Source: Lathyrus oleraceus | Taxonomy: Eukaryota > Streptophyta > Magnoliopsida > Fabales > Fabaceae | Assembly (NCBI RefSeq): GCF_024323335.1 | Contig: NC_066579.1 | Location: 353,407,400 to 353,471,399, forward strand | Length of the DNA stretch: 64,000 nucleotides | Direction: 5' to 3' | Part shown: in pieces, positions 11,528 to 23,400 of the stretch | Layout of the letters: each line of letters opens with the position of its first letter | Position numbering within the stretch: position 1 is the stretch's first letter | The notes under the pieces: generated by a model | Told to the model about the DNA's origin: nothing | What the model saw: only the letters and a program-made list of their open reading frames with translations | Databases searched by the model: none | Position numbers and translations under genes: made by a program

Positions 11528-11683
11528 TGTTGTAAATATTAGATTGTAAATAGTAATTATTTCTATTAGTAATGAGGCCCATTAGTCAAAGCCCATTAGA
11601 TTTTCTATTCTCTCTTATTTAAAGCATGTAGATGTAACATGTAAGGATTACTTTTTAATATATCAGTGAAATATTTTACAACA
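11528..11683 (+). repeat. 3' LTR of copia element
   Basis: 156 bp, identical to the 5' LTR except at 11600. Confidence 0.93.
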
Positions 11684-12344
11684 ACATGTTTTTGGATTAA
11701 GGAAATATTTAATTTGAATTAGTTTTAGCAAGATGGAATTTGTTATATTTAAGAGATTCAAATTTATTCAAGATTTGATTAATCAAGATTTGCAATCAAC
11801 TTTATTAAAGATTGATCTCATGCACTTTTGAAGATTCAGCCGCACAGTCAACTCCAAACACTATTGAGCTTTCTAGCTAGACTACTGTTACTATTTAAGG
11901 AGGTGTTCTCCTTTGTGATGACTCACATTGTTTAACTTTGCGATTTGTATTGAATTTTTATTTCTTTTATGTGTTTATCTTATAATACTCTATTATTGGG
12001 TCATATCTCTAAATCAAGAGAATATCGTATTTGAGTTGTACCGTTACTTTACAATTTATATATTTTTGTAATTGTCCAAACACTTTGGAGAATATATATG
12101 AGTGAAAGTGGGACTTTTAGATTTAGGGGGAGCTAGGATCAAAGTTCATTGCTAATATTAGTAAAAGAGGAATTGAATTGGGAGAGTTTAAATCATACTA
12201 ATTTGTATTTCTAATTATTAATAGTGAGTTTTTTTCATTGGATTAATACCCTCTAGACGTAGATGATATTACACCAAATTGGTTTACCTATTTCCGTTTG
12301 TACTTCTGTTGCATAGTTTAATTGTCATACAAATTAGTTTAACA

Positions 12345-13118
12345 TCGTATCTAACAGCTTGTTAACCATAGAATAAAATTTCAATTAAGAGAATGTTCAG
12401 GTAATATCTATTACAGAAAAGACAGACTCTATAATTTGACATGTAGAAGCATTGTTGAGAATAAAACATTAAGCTGAAAGAAGCAACTTCAATTAGTGAG
12501 ATAAGACTTAGATTGTTGTTTGGTCTATTCATTTGTTCAGCAAATCGTGGTTGATCCTCAGCCTCTCAAGCAGGTCCAATTCTGGCCTCCATCAAACCAC
12601 CAGAAATCGGTATAACTCTTCTTTTTTATTTATTGTGTTGATGTTGGTGCCCTTGCTGGATAATTTATGCATTGGTATTTTTCCATTCCATATTGATATG
12701 ATTTTGCTCTTAAGATGTTTGATAAAAATTCCCAATAGCGTTGTAGCTATGCGTTTGTTGCTAACCCTTTCAATCCACTTTCTGCTGCTGTTGTTTTTAT
12801 TTTGGCTGGAATAAGTGTGCTCTGGTCAACTGGATTATGATTTTAGGAAACCACCATGTATGAAAATAAAAATTTGCTTTGTATAAAACAATCATGAAAT
12901 TGAAGGATGTTTTCTAGACACTGAAATCTTTGTATTCTTTTCTCTGTTATTAGATTGGGTACTATATTGTTTAAGCATTTGTATTCTACTACATATACTA
13001 AAATTACATGTTATTTCCCTCCTATGATGACCCAAATATTTCACAACTTCCCCCTTTGAATTATTTAACCGATAGTTACATAAGAATAAACAAAGCATTT
13101 TAATTTTAAGCTCCAATT
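12345..13118. other. Intergenic DNA downstream of RBOHE
   Basis: Mostly AT-rich without recognisable genes. It should contain the 3' untranslated end of the RBOHE gene just below 13119 on the minus strand. One short exon-like stretch at 12537-12606 on the plus strand is treated under findings. Confidence 0.5.
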
Positions 13119-16100
13119 TCAGAAGTACTCTTTATGAAATTCAAAGCGTGTGGTTGTCTTATGACTGAGCTCAAGTGATAGCTTTTTTAGCTCCTTCGCA
13201 AGCACTGGCATCCCACAATAGAACACACCTGCAAGTATTATGCATCATTTTCTTGTTAAAAACTTACCAATATCATCAAGTAACAAAAATTAAATTGAGG
13301 TTTACAAGTCAATTCAATCTTCTTGTCATCGTCTCGATCTCCTCTTTATCGTAGGTTGCAATCGTAATTGCAAGTGCAATATTATAATTTGAGGGAAATA
13401 GTTCTGCAATTTTTGCAAGCAGTTTATTACCTATGGTAGAATTTGGATGTTTTGAAGCTATTTTTGTGAAAACTTCTTTCCAATCAGGCCTAGCAAAGTG
13501 CGTTCTCACCTACAATCGAAAAAACAATAAATTTTGTGGTTAGTTTTTAACTTGAGATGAAATAAATGAATTGAAACAGTAATAGTTCTTAAAGTATTGA
13601 AGATCTCACTTGAGTGCCTGATAGAATATCAACACCATGTTTGGCGTGGTTTAACGCTTGGATCATTGTGATTAAGGTTGATCTTGCATCACCTTCTTCA
13701 TAGACACTTGTGAGATAGTTGTGCAGCTCAATCAAACCCTAATAATGGTTAAGAATATAAAGAGAACAAGAATAGTTATTTTTTATGCATACATCTAAAT
13801 ATATGTTAATGTGATACCACATTGCAATATTATGTTTTGATACTATATAATTAAGATTGAATATTACTTTGTGGTCCATTGCTGCAACTTCGTCCATTAC
13901 TCCTTTAAACCATTCAAAAGATCCAGGTTCTCTGGTAACCCAATAAAAGTAAGCATTTGTAATCCTTTGCGATCTCTTATTTCTTCCTGGCGTTACATTT
14001 GAAGAGGTGAAACTATTGAAACTCTCATCTGATTTTGTTGTTTCTGTGTTTGAGTCCTGCACTTGGCCTTGTTAAAGTTTGCAGGTGAAGATAAAATGTA
14101 ATCAACATTATAAAAATAACTAAACAAAGAGCAAGGATTGTACCGTTTGTTCGTCTATTGTTCTCGTGTCACTCAAAAGATCTCTGAGAATACTAATGAA
14201 GGGAGTTGCTCCAATTCCTAATCCTATGAGCAGCAATACATCAAAATTCTGGTAATCTTGTGCTGGAGCTCCGTATGGGCCATCTACAAGCAGCTTTGGC
14301 TGTCTGTAACAAAATTCTAGTTTGAATGATTTACAATTTTGCAAGTTGAAATTATTAGAAAGCATATGAGTTGAAGTTTTAAAGTATAGTCACGTCATAA
14401 TATTTAATATTGTGAAGAATTATAATCAAATGCGGTTTATGCAGCCTGAAAACTTTGAGATTACAATTCTATTATAACCCTTTTTTTAAAACTCTTACAT
14501 GATCTATACTTACCCTATTTGATCCATTTTTATTAGTTCTCTGAATGTTGCGCTGGAATTTACCGAAGCCAATTGGTCATCTTCGGTGAAAAGTAGCTTA
14601 AGTTCTTGTGTCCAGTCACCTACTGTTCGAATGTGAACACTTAGGTAATCGTCTCCAGGTGCTGATGTAATAGAGAATGGGTGCCTAAAAAATCAAGATC
14701 TTATTTGCATGTGCTAGTGGACTGTAAAATTTATTATGATTAAAAATTGACCTAAGAGAAGAACCACACTCACCACTCAAATGGAGAGATTTTTGGGCAT
14801 TGTAAAAATATGTACTGGCCACTTTTGTACTTGAATCCATTAGGCTTTGACATGATTAAGCTGAAGACATTTCCTGGTAGCACTGAAACCTGCTAAGTCA
14901 AATTTAGAAAAATTAAATGGAAGTTATTATCAAACCATTGAAAGCAGACAATGGAGTGTGGTTTATTTTTATTACCTTCAAAACTTTTACTGCATAGTGT
15001 TGCGATCTACGAGTTCGTAGAGTACGTTCTGCAACGTACAGCAACAACGGAACAGAGATATACATCCATGTCTAACATCAAAAGTAAAAAATATGTTATT
15101 GTACATTCATCATCGCTCACTATTCTTCCATACCTACGAAGATTGTGGTCGAAGTTCTTACCGTTTTCTGGTACCACTTATGTGTCAAATTCAAGAAAGA
15201 TCCATGAATGAACAGAAGAATGTAAACAATACCGAGAAGATGGTGCGAGTACCAGAATGCATTAAATCCTGTCAATCTGTTGATTGGTGAAGGAAGATTT
15301 ACTGCATTTCGTCGAAACTGGCTAGTTGCAAGAGTAAATGATATAACCATCAAAGTAACCATTGTGATTCCTGTTACACCTTCAATGCTAATCAAAAGGG
15401 ATTTGTATGTTGGCTTTTTGTTATCGAAATCAGCAGATACAATTGAGAACTTTTCAGGAGATGAATTCACAAGAAGTGGGAAATCGCATGCGAGATGGTT
15501 GCCTGCATGGACAGTTATTCCAATAACTATGGCAAATGCAATCATCTGTAAAAAGGAATACAGACGTGTTATCGTATCCATTAGCGATGTGATTTTCTGC
15601 TGTTAGATCATATTTTAGACGCGACGGAATGTGTTAAGAGTCTCCTCTTACCTTATGGAAATTTATATTGTCATCAAATGGGACAAACTTTCTAACTTTT
15701 GTGGAGCGAAGCCATGTCAGTGTATTTCGACAAACAGGTAAAAGAATGAGAGCCATGTTGAACTTGAGTGTCTCTGCCGCGCCTTTGGCTACTGGTAAGC
15801 AATAACTCATAACTTCAAAACTTGATCTGTTTTTGTACTGGTAAATTTTCCAAGTAAAAAGAGAAGCAATGGCAATCAACCACAGTAACAAAATCCAACC
15901 CCTTCTCCAATACTCTAATGCAAGACATTGGAGTGTCTTGCGGATTTTGTGGATCTTATTTTTGGGCCTTAAACTTGACATATTTTGACTCCAGTTTACA
16001 CTTGCACTGCTCTGTTGTCTACTGTAGGTCATGTATCTATCTTTTTCAAGTAACAGCATTTCTAGCTGCCACAGCTGAAAAAAATGGAAGGAAATATATT

Positions 16101-17375
16101 ATGAAATGATCAAGAAAGATTAAAAAAATTTGGTCTAGTAGTCTAGTGGAATGTTCAGAGGTTCTAATCTGCGCGCCTCTGTACTCAGATGTCTCTGCAC
16201 AACTACCAATTGAATTGAGATAGATACACAAACATTTATGAAGTAAAATGTGGTTTTATTATGTTTTAAATTACTCTTGTTTTCCCTCTCTTACCTCGAT
16301 ATAACCCAGGTTTTCCGGATCCAATTCTTCCATTATTAATGCAGCGTATCCTTCAGCTTGTTCTTTTAGTTTGGACAGATTGTTTGCAGAAGCACTTAAC
16401 ATTATAAGCTGTTTGATTAAATATAAAATTGAAAACAGAGAGTATAATTAAAATAATGTAATTGTTATCTTGAGGATTATTTCAAAAATAGAAAAAGTAC
16501 TAGTAAACCTTGCCTCTTGTACTTCCTCCCTAGTAATTCTTCCATCTTCATTACTGTCTGCCCTGAAGCAAATGGAGTAACATTGACACAAACAAATTTA
16601 CACACACTTTTATAATATCTCAATTCAAATGGTGTATAGGTAAAAGATGCACAAGTCATCATACTATTAAGAAAAGAATTGTATAATTTATCACTTTCTT
16701 ATATAAAAAAGATAGGTACACGTCATCATATTATTAAACAAAGAGATGCACAAGTCAAACCCCCAAGAAAGAAACAAACAAACACTTATATGTATAATGA
16801 ATCTCAGATCAAAATTAAATATTTGAGCCCTTTATATTTTATCCAAATTTTCTACCAAATTCCGATTAAAAATTTAAGTAAACAATATAGACATAGAACT
16901 TACTCTCACCACAATATAAGTGATTATCTCCAATAGAATTTGTCTTAGTTAGATTTTTAAGTGAGTCTCGTATACTATACCCATTTTTATCTTTTTAGTA
17001 TCATTAGTATAACAAATACAGCATCATGAGGAAGAATTAGGAAAAATTCTTCCTCTATTTTTCTCTTATACTATTTTCTTTCATAGTTTAACCATTTTTT
17101 TTATTTGTTTCCATATAAAATACTTAAAATGCACTAGAAGTGTTTTTGGACGAGACAATTTTAATGAGAAAATAAAATATAGTAAACGAATTTAAAATAA
17201 TTTGCACAAAATTTATTATTTGAATAAAAATTATAAAAAATAGTTAAAAGGATGGGAATTTATAAATTATTTTATTCAAATTAAATTTAATAATTTTGAA
17301 ATAAATATCTAAAATAAAATAATTTGAAATTTCGGTCATACTCTATACTCTATAGAATATGAATGTCAAATTATA

Positions 17376-17427
<52 letters not shown>

Positions 17428-19602
17428 TCATACTTTACAAATTGGTCCTCATATTTTACAAATTGGTCCTCATATTTTACAAATTGGTCCATACAAATTG
17501 ATCTTTAGTGAATTTCAAAATTTATAATTTTATTTTATTTTTTAATATTTTAAAATTACAACTTGATCCTTATTTTCAAATTTTAAATTTTGTCCAAAAA
17601 TTTAGAGTTTATAAAAATGATCCCAAATTTTTTATAATGAATAATTTTAATGTTTTATCTAATTAAAACTTTTTAGAAATATATAAATTTAAATTGAATC
17701 ATTAAAGTTACTTACAAAATTTTCAATCATATCATCCAAACACACACGTGCATATTTCTCTTTCTAAAATTATTCAAATTAAAAGATCATATCATTCTAA
17801 TCCACAGCTCTGAAATAATATATTAAAATTTCAATAATATTATAAAAATATATTATTATCTATTTTACAGCAGTTTTATTATAAAAGTCATTCTTTTATT
17901 TATGAAATTAAAATATGGTTAAACGGGTCCGACATACAAGAAGAGTGAGAAAATATTATACATATCAAGAAACAAATATTGTCTTAAGCTTTGAATTTTA
18001 ATAAAATATATCAAATAATACAAAGTTTGTTGTAGGTACAAGTTTTTCCTTCTAATATTTTATTATTAACCATAGTACTTTCTCTTATTTCTTAATAATG
18101 ACAGTAAAGATGATACATCATGGATAGCGACAGATTACTTACATGTCAAAGAAAATTTGAAGGCGAGCATCAAAGCTCTGGTTTGAAATTTGCAACCAAA
18201 ACTGACGCAACTCTTCTTTTGTTATCTTGCTCACTGCTTTTCTTTCCTTACGAGCTAATGCATCAAATATACCCACAGCAAATTCCTTCGAATCCTCCAT
18301 CCCTTCAATACATTAACCAATATTTAAGAAAAATATTATCATTAAGCTTTAATTATATGAATTTAATTATATACATAGACAATATAAATAATTTTACATT
18401 ATAACTATTTTATTTCTCATATTTAATCATGTTCATGATTTTGTTGTTAGCTATCGCAGAAGCATTTGTATCTATTGCGATCGTAGTCATTGGAGTGTTA
18501 CAAATTTGTAAATTTCGATCGTGAAATGATTGAAATATAACTGGAAAATGTTAAGTTTTCTTTATTTAAATTAAATTTTGGACTTTTAAAACTTTGAATT
18601 GTGATAAAAAAATATTTAAGGAACTATTGAAAAAGTTGATGTAGTTTCTAGTTTCTGATGACTTCGAATCTGATTTTAAATCAGACAACAATTGTGATTG
18701 ATGAAATTTTTGAATATCACCGCATCAACAATTTTGCGATTGTAATTACGCCTTGACCATGTGTCATGTATTAATATGCATAAGTTCATATCCAAAACTT
18801 CGTCTAAATTAGTAACTCCAATTTCAAACATAACTAATTTTCTTATGGAAAAAACATTATTCAAGTTTCTTACCCGTAACTAACTATTCCGAGTGAGATT
18901 AAAGTTAGTGTGGAGTGAAATTTTATGTACCAAAAAAACTTCGATTACTCTTCCAAATATTTTCTTAGCATCAAAACAAGATAACGTACCAATGCATTCG
19001 CCAAAATTTTCTCGATCGAGAAACCCATCCTTAGCAAGAAATCCAAACCTCTTTTCAACTTTTTTCCATAACTCCTCACAAGCTTCACCAGACTTACTAA
19101 TGAATCTCAACCCTTTCAAACCTCTCTGAGCACTCGATCTCGTTCGTTCAAGTTCCGCTCGCATCCTCCGTGCATTTCGCGCCACCATCGGATCCTCCTC
19201 CACGGCAGTTACACTCTCCGAGGACGAGGTTGAAGTCCGCAACGACATCGACCTCAGCCACGGAAATTTATATTTAATCCTCGAACTAATTGAGAGACTC
19301 CTTGCGACGCCACCGCCGGTGAAGGAGTCTCCACCTCTGGCGACAGTGTGACTTGAAGAAGGAGATGCGTTTGGTGCAGAAGATATCGGAGCTATGTTGC
19401 TAAGCACGACCGCGTCGTTTTCTAGCTCCAGTGTTATCTCAACGAGCTCCTTGTGGTGGTTGCTACGGAGATCGTTGAGAAAAACCGGCAACATTGCGCC
19501 GTAAACATGTTTTCCCGCCGTCGGCGATGAGGTTTCGGAATGTTCCGGGAAGTCTAATTCGGTTTTGCTGGTGGTGCATCTCCGGAACGACGACGTTCTC
19601 AT
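13119..19602 (-). CDS. RBOHE: Respiratory burst oxidase homolog E-like NADPH oxidase (14 exons, 930 aa)
   Basis: This plasma-membrane enzyme transfers electrons from NADPH through FAD and two haems to outside O2, making superoxide for signalling. Exons (minus strand): 19602-18990, 18302-18143, 16562-16514, 16408-16295, 16074-15652, 15545-15162, 15071-14976, 14889-14774, 14684-14514, 14303-14144, 14056-13868, 13738-13610, 13509-13431, 13228-13119. They join in phase to 931 codons with stop. The N-terminus has [11 protein letters not shown] and [11 protein letters not shown], the RBOHE signature as I recall it. The NADPH-oxidase N-terminal domain ends near residue 255. An EF-hand loop, [12 protein letters not shown], is at 260-271. 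Membrane core with haem histidines: [11 protein letters not shown] and [21 protein letters not shown] site [12 protein letters not shown] at 653. NADPH sites [11 protein letters not shown] and GLGIGATPF near 717-740. The end is FEFHKEYF. Intron 3 starts with GC. All other introns I read are GT-AG. Length fits the family (about 950 aa). The gene appears intact. Confidence 0.95.
16563..18142 (-). other. Long intron 2 of RBOHE
   Basis: This 1,580-bp intron is AT-rich and carries an (ATT)n microsatellite and a 21-bp triplet repeat. No element with clear ends is seen inside. It lies between the exon ending GACAT and the EF-hand exon. Confidence 0.8.
17377..17491. repeat. (ATT)n microsatellite plus 3 x 21-bp repeat in RBOHE intron 2
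   Basis: ATT runs from about 17377 to 17427. Three units of CATATTTTACAAATTGGTCCT (first unit with one change) follow at 17429, 17450 and 17471. Confidence 0.85.
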
Positions 19603-20559
19603 GGAAAATTCTAGAACTTGTAATGCGGTTAGTGAACTCTTCTTTCTCTCTCTAGAATGCGTGATACATTCAGAGATAGAAAGAGAAAATAAAAATGTTT
19701 ATTTTGAAAGTTTTGGAAGGTAAAGAAGTTAGAAAGAAAGAGAGGGATAATGGTTCCCACGTTTGGGGTGTGAAGTGTCTGTATAAATAAATGAAATGAA
19801 AGAAATGGAAATGCAAAGCTTGGAAAACAAGAGAGACACCTATCAACGAATTTGGGCACACGATTTCAACGCCATTTAGTCTTGACGCATATACAAGAGT
19901 AGTTGGGAAATGAGTTCTTCAATCTATACATTACTCTGTTTTATCACGGTAAATAAGTATAGTAAATGTAATAGAGAACAGATTTTACTATATTTTTATA
20001 TTTGTACTTAACATGTTAGTCAATATTAATACGGAGATGAATTTGGAAAATTTACTTAAGCTAAATATCTTGTCTAAGTAACTTTATTATAAAAGGAAAT
20101 TGCTTGTTTTATTTTAAAATGTGTCAAAAAAAATTATTTAGTTTTTTTTCTTCCTCACTATTATAATTATGTTTTTTTAAATTCTTGAAACGCTAACTTT
20201 TTTTATTTATTGAATTTTTTGAATATTTTTTTGAATATTTTTTGGAGAATTATTTTAATTTCTCCTTGTTTGAGTTGAGAAATTATTAAATATTGATTTT
20301 GAAAAATTCATAAAATAATTTTTAATTGAGAGTCTGATTATTCGCCTTCGAAATGAAGTAGAATCTCAGAGACAAAATCAAAAAGAAAAAAGTCTTATGT
20401 TTCAAACAACAAAAAGAAATTCGGTGTAGTTTTGAAGTCATTTGAAAAATGATTAAAGAATTAGAACTGTAATTTTGTGAATCGAATTAAGAATGAGAAC
20501 CCTTTAAGGGTCTCAATTACTTCAATTGAGAGGCAATAACCTTATGCTTCCCCCAATGC
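19603..20559. other. RBOHE upstream region
   Basis: It should hold the RBOHE 5' untranslated region and promoter on the minus strand. A TATTTATA stretch at 19782-19789 lies about 180 bp before the ATG and could be the TATA element, though its better TATA reading is on the plus strand. The rest is AT-rich with no gene. Confidence 0.4.
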
Positions 20560-21085
20560 ACATGTTAACTCGATTGATAGCCAATTTATTGCTCTAATCA
20601 CTAAACTCAATATGATTGGTGAATCTGATGGCAGGTGGATAGACATTGAGTCATCTAGTCATGTCTGTTATGATCATGCAATGTTCAAAACATACACGAA
20701 TATGAAAGTGTTATTAGTAGTTGCACACGCCACTAATGTTTCCGATATTGGAGAAGTGGAGCTGAAGTACACCTCCAAAAAGACTTTAATCTTGAAGGAT
20801 GCCATGCATACTTCTGAGATTATAAAGAATCTTATTTCTCATTTTCTTCTCAATAAGGCAGGGTATAGTCAGTCTATTGGAATATATTTTTACACAATCA
20901 CTAAGAATGATATTTTTTGTGAATGAAATTGATATGTTTAAGATTTGTATGAATAAACTTGAAAATCAATTTAGTAAGAATGAATGTGAATGATTTAACA
21001 TGTTTAAGACCTATGTAAATGAAATTGAAAATCAATTTAGTAAGAAGAATAAGAGACTTCATAGTGATAGGGAACTCGTTTTGTT
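20560..21085 (+). pseudogene. Ty1/copia protease-integrase fragment
   Basis: A frame at 20612-20926 reads RWIDIESSSHVCYDHAMFKT, then LKDAMHTSEIIKNLISHFLL. This is the copia protease region, but the catalytic aspartate-serine-glycine motif has decayed to DIESSS. After a stop and a jump, an integrase piece reads MFKTYVNEIENQFSKKNKRL (from about 20999). A partial duplicate of it is at 20936-20990. No LTRs or primer site were found for it. Confidence 0.65.
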
Positions 21086-21256
21086 CTGGAACCAAAAATT
21101 TAGAGAGTAGCAAAAGTTACGACAAAGTAGAGCTTCTAGTGTGACGAATCTGAGATGTACCTGCAAGGTTAGCACTTTGATGTTCAAGTCAGTAAGTGGA
21201 TGAGTGCTTAGTATTCAAATTGTGTTTTGAAATTTGTTACCTAAAATGACGCCATT

Positions 21257-21376
<120 letters not shown>

Positions 21377-23219
21377 GAGAGAAATAATTGTCTCGCTATC
21401 TTTAAGGCGCGAAATGCAGAGGACCATTGAATACGCTTGAGGCGTGAATCTCTTGCAGTAAGATATATGATAGTCTAGTGGTTAGGAGAAGGCTCTAGAA
21501 GTGTGATTGAGCAGTCAGACGACCTGTTTTGACCTAAAGCATTTTGATTCAATGTGGTTGGATCAAGAGAGGTGTGACCGGCCCATAATAGTTGCCCCTC
21601 AAGCCATCATGCTTGAATATCAAGGTAAAGGTGTGGAGAATTTTGTCTTTGGCTGCCGACCATCCTTCTCCATGCTTTGCCACGTGGAAAATCAAACATA
21701 TATTCGGATGTGTAATTATGATCATTTTTGGAAACCGAAACACTTAAGTGTCACATGCAAGAAATGTGATTATTGATGGGACATCTTTATTTTGTCATTA
21801 TCATAAGAATAGGAAGAACTAGAGTCACTTTCCTTTATTTCTTTCTTTTCGTTCTTGAGCAGTTACATCCTTTTTCTCTGACATTTCGCCTTCTGTTCTT
21901 GCGACTATCATTGCGACATGGCTAAAAAATCATAGAAGAATGTAAGAAGGAATACGGTAAAGTCGTCGTTTCCATGGGAAGATTTCGTTTACTCATCGGA
22001 TGTCTCCATTTTTACCAAAGAATGGAATATGAATAAGGTTTTCTCTGAAGTGGGAGAATCATCGCTTTGGGGTCCAACTATACTAGTGAAGACGAACGGA
22101 TATGCAGTGCTTATGGTAACTATACCATCATTTTGTACGAATGTGTCTTCTCAAACTTGGGTGTTTGTTTGCCCTTCACCGCCTTTGAGATAGATGTTTT
22201 CAACTAATTGATGATGGTTCCTTCTCAACTTCATCCCACAAGTTAGGCGTATGTGAAGGCTTATAAGTACTTTGTGAGTACTTAAAGAGGAAACCTTATG
22301 TCATCCCGTTCTTTCATATTTTTCACTGTCGTTGAGGTACTTCATGTTGGTGTAAGCCCTAGAGGCTAATACTTTTGGTACTTGTATCGAATTGTTTATT
22401 AATAATAAAATGTTTTTTCTTTATTATGTTTATTTAATAAAGTCTCTAGAATAGCTAGTCCGTTTAATGTATCAAGTATGACTTAATCATGAGATCACAT
22501 TAAACATAAGGACACTATTCTTAAAGTATCCGTAGTCAAGCTTTATTGTGAAGTGGGATAACATTAAAGCATGAAGACTATTATGTTTATAGACTGATGA
22601 TCACATCTCATGGATCATGGATAAAGAGTTATCAAGTCTTAAACATAGGTATGAATATTAAGAGTAATATTTATACTGGATTGACCCGCTATAAGAATAC
22701 TATATAGAATGTTATGCAAAATGTCATAAGTTATTCTCATGGTGATAATGGTGTATACCACCCTTCGACCTGAAACCACTATGGACCCTAGATGTAGAGT
22801 CGAGTGCCTTATTGCTGATCAAAGGTTGTCCGTAATTGGATGACCATAAAGACAGTTGATGGGTACTCCACGAAGCATGCTAAGGGACATGAGTGACCTA
22901 GATGGAATTTGCTCATCTTGCGTAACAGGATAAATGTCTATGGGCCCAATATTGAATTGGACAAGGATGACACGGTCTATGCCTTGTGTTCAATATAGAC
23001 ATAAGGGCAAAAGGGTATTTATACACATAATTATCATCACAGAAGGATTTGTCAGATCACATGACATTTTCGTGTCTTGGGTAGCAGTGATTGTTGCTAG
23101 ATACCGCTCACTGTTTATTATGTTAAATACGTGATTTAATATAATTGTCAATGCCGCGAAAACCTATAGGGTCACACACAAAGGACGGATTGATGAGAGA
23201 TAGAGTAATTAAGGAATAC

Positions 23220-23320
23220 CGTAATGTACGGTGCCCTTAAGTGAATTATAGAACATCGTAAGGTACGGTGTACTTAAGTAGAATACGAAATATGGTAAGG
23301 TACCACGCGCTTAAGTGATT
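23220..23320 (+). repeat. Diverged tandem repeats inside the solo LTR U3
   Basis: Three imperfect units share the form GTAAxGTACxGxGxxCTTAAGT, spaced about 45 bp apart just upstream of the TATA box. Confidence 0.6.
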
Positions 23321-23392
23321 TTGGCATATTATAAGATATGGGCCATATACACTTGAGTGGGCTTTTTAGCTTGCAGCCCACACAAGTGGTTC

Positions 23393-23400
23393 TATAAATA
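23393..23400 (+). promoter_or_regulatory. TATA box of solo LTR
   Basis: TATAAATA in the context TTCTATAAATAGAACCC. Confidence 0.6.

Larger units (their letters stand above)
6738..11683 (+). mobile_element. Young Ty1/copia retrotransposon, almost intact
   Basis: Two 156-bp LTRs (6738-6893 and 11528-11683) differ at one base only (6810 g, 11600 a). They start TGTTGTAAA and end TTTTACAACA. Between them lie a tRNA-Met type primer site, a single gag-pol ORF and a purine tract. Flanks are GTATG and ACATG, a plausible but imperfect 5-bp target duplication (two transitions). One near-end lesion in pol is the only visible defect. LTR identity of 155/156 implies a recent insertion. Confidence 0.93.
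5621..12344 (+). mobile_element. Sirevirus-like Ty1/copia 3' end, doubly interrupted
   Basis: The tail of an acidic ORF (to 5990) is followed by a 3' untranslated region containing AGGGGGAGAAG near 6250. Next come a purine tract (about 6467-6480) and an LTR beginning TGTTGTTACATG at 6481. The LTR resumes after a copia insertion and ends near TTAACA at 12344; an alternative end is 12356. Without the insertion the LTR is about 910 bp. The 5' part of the element is cut off by the Ogre-like insertion at 5620. Assignment to Sirevirus rests on the layout and on the LTR tail (GGATTAATACCCTCTAGACG). Confidence 0.55.
6481..12344 (+). repeat. 3' LTR of the Sirevirus-like element, split by a copia insertion
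   Basis: The LTR pieces are 6481-6737 and 11684-12344. The LTR starts TGTTGTTACATG after a purine tract. The second piece holds AT-rich U3/R/U5 sequence. The copia element sits between them, flanked by GTATG and ACATG. Confidence 0.5.

Noticed and set aside
16500..16562. Alternative GT donor after GAGGCAAG for RBOHE exon 3
   Set aside because: Using GT at 16506-16507 would shift the frame and give an early stop in exon 4, while the GC donor restores the conserved protein.
21465..21540. tRNA-like start TAGTCTAGTGGTTAGGAGAAGG
   Set aside because: It resembles an A-box, but no B-box or cloverleaf follows.
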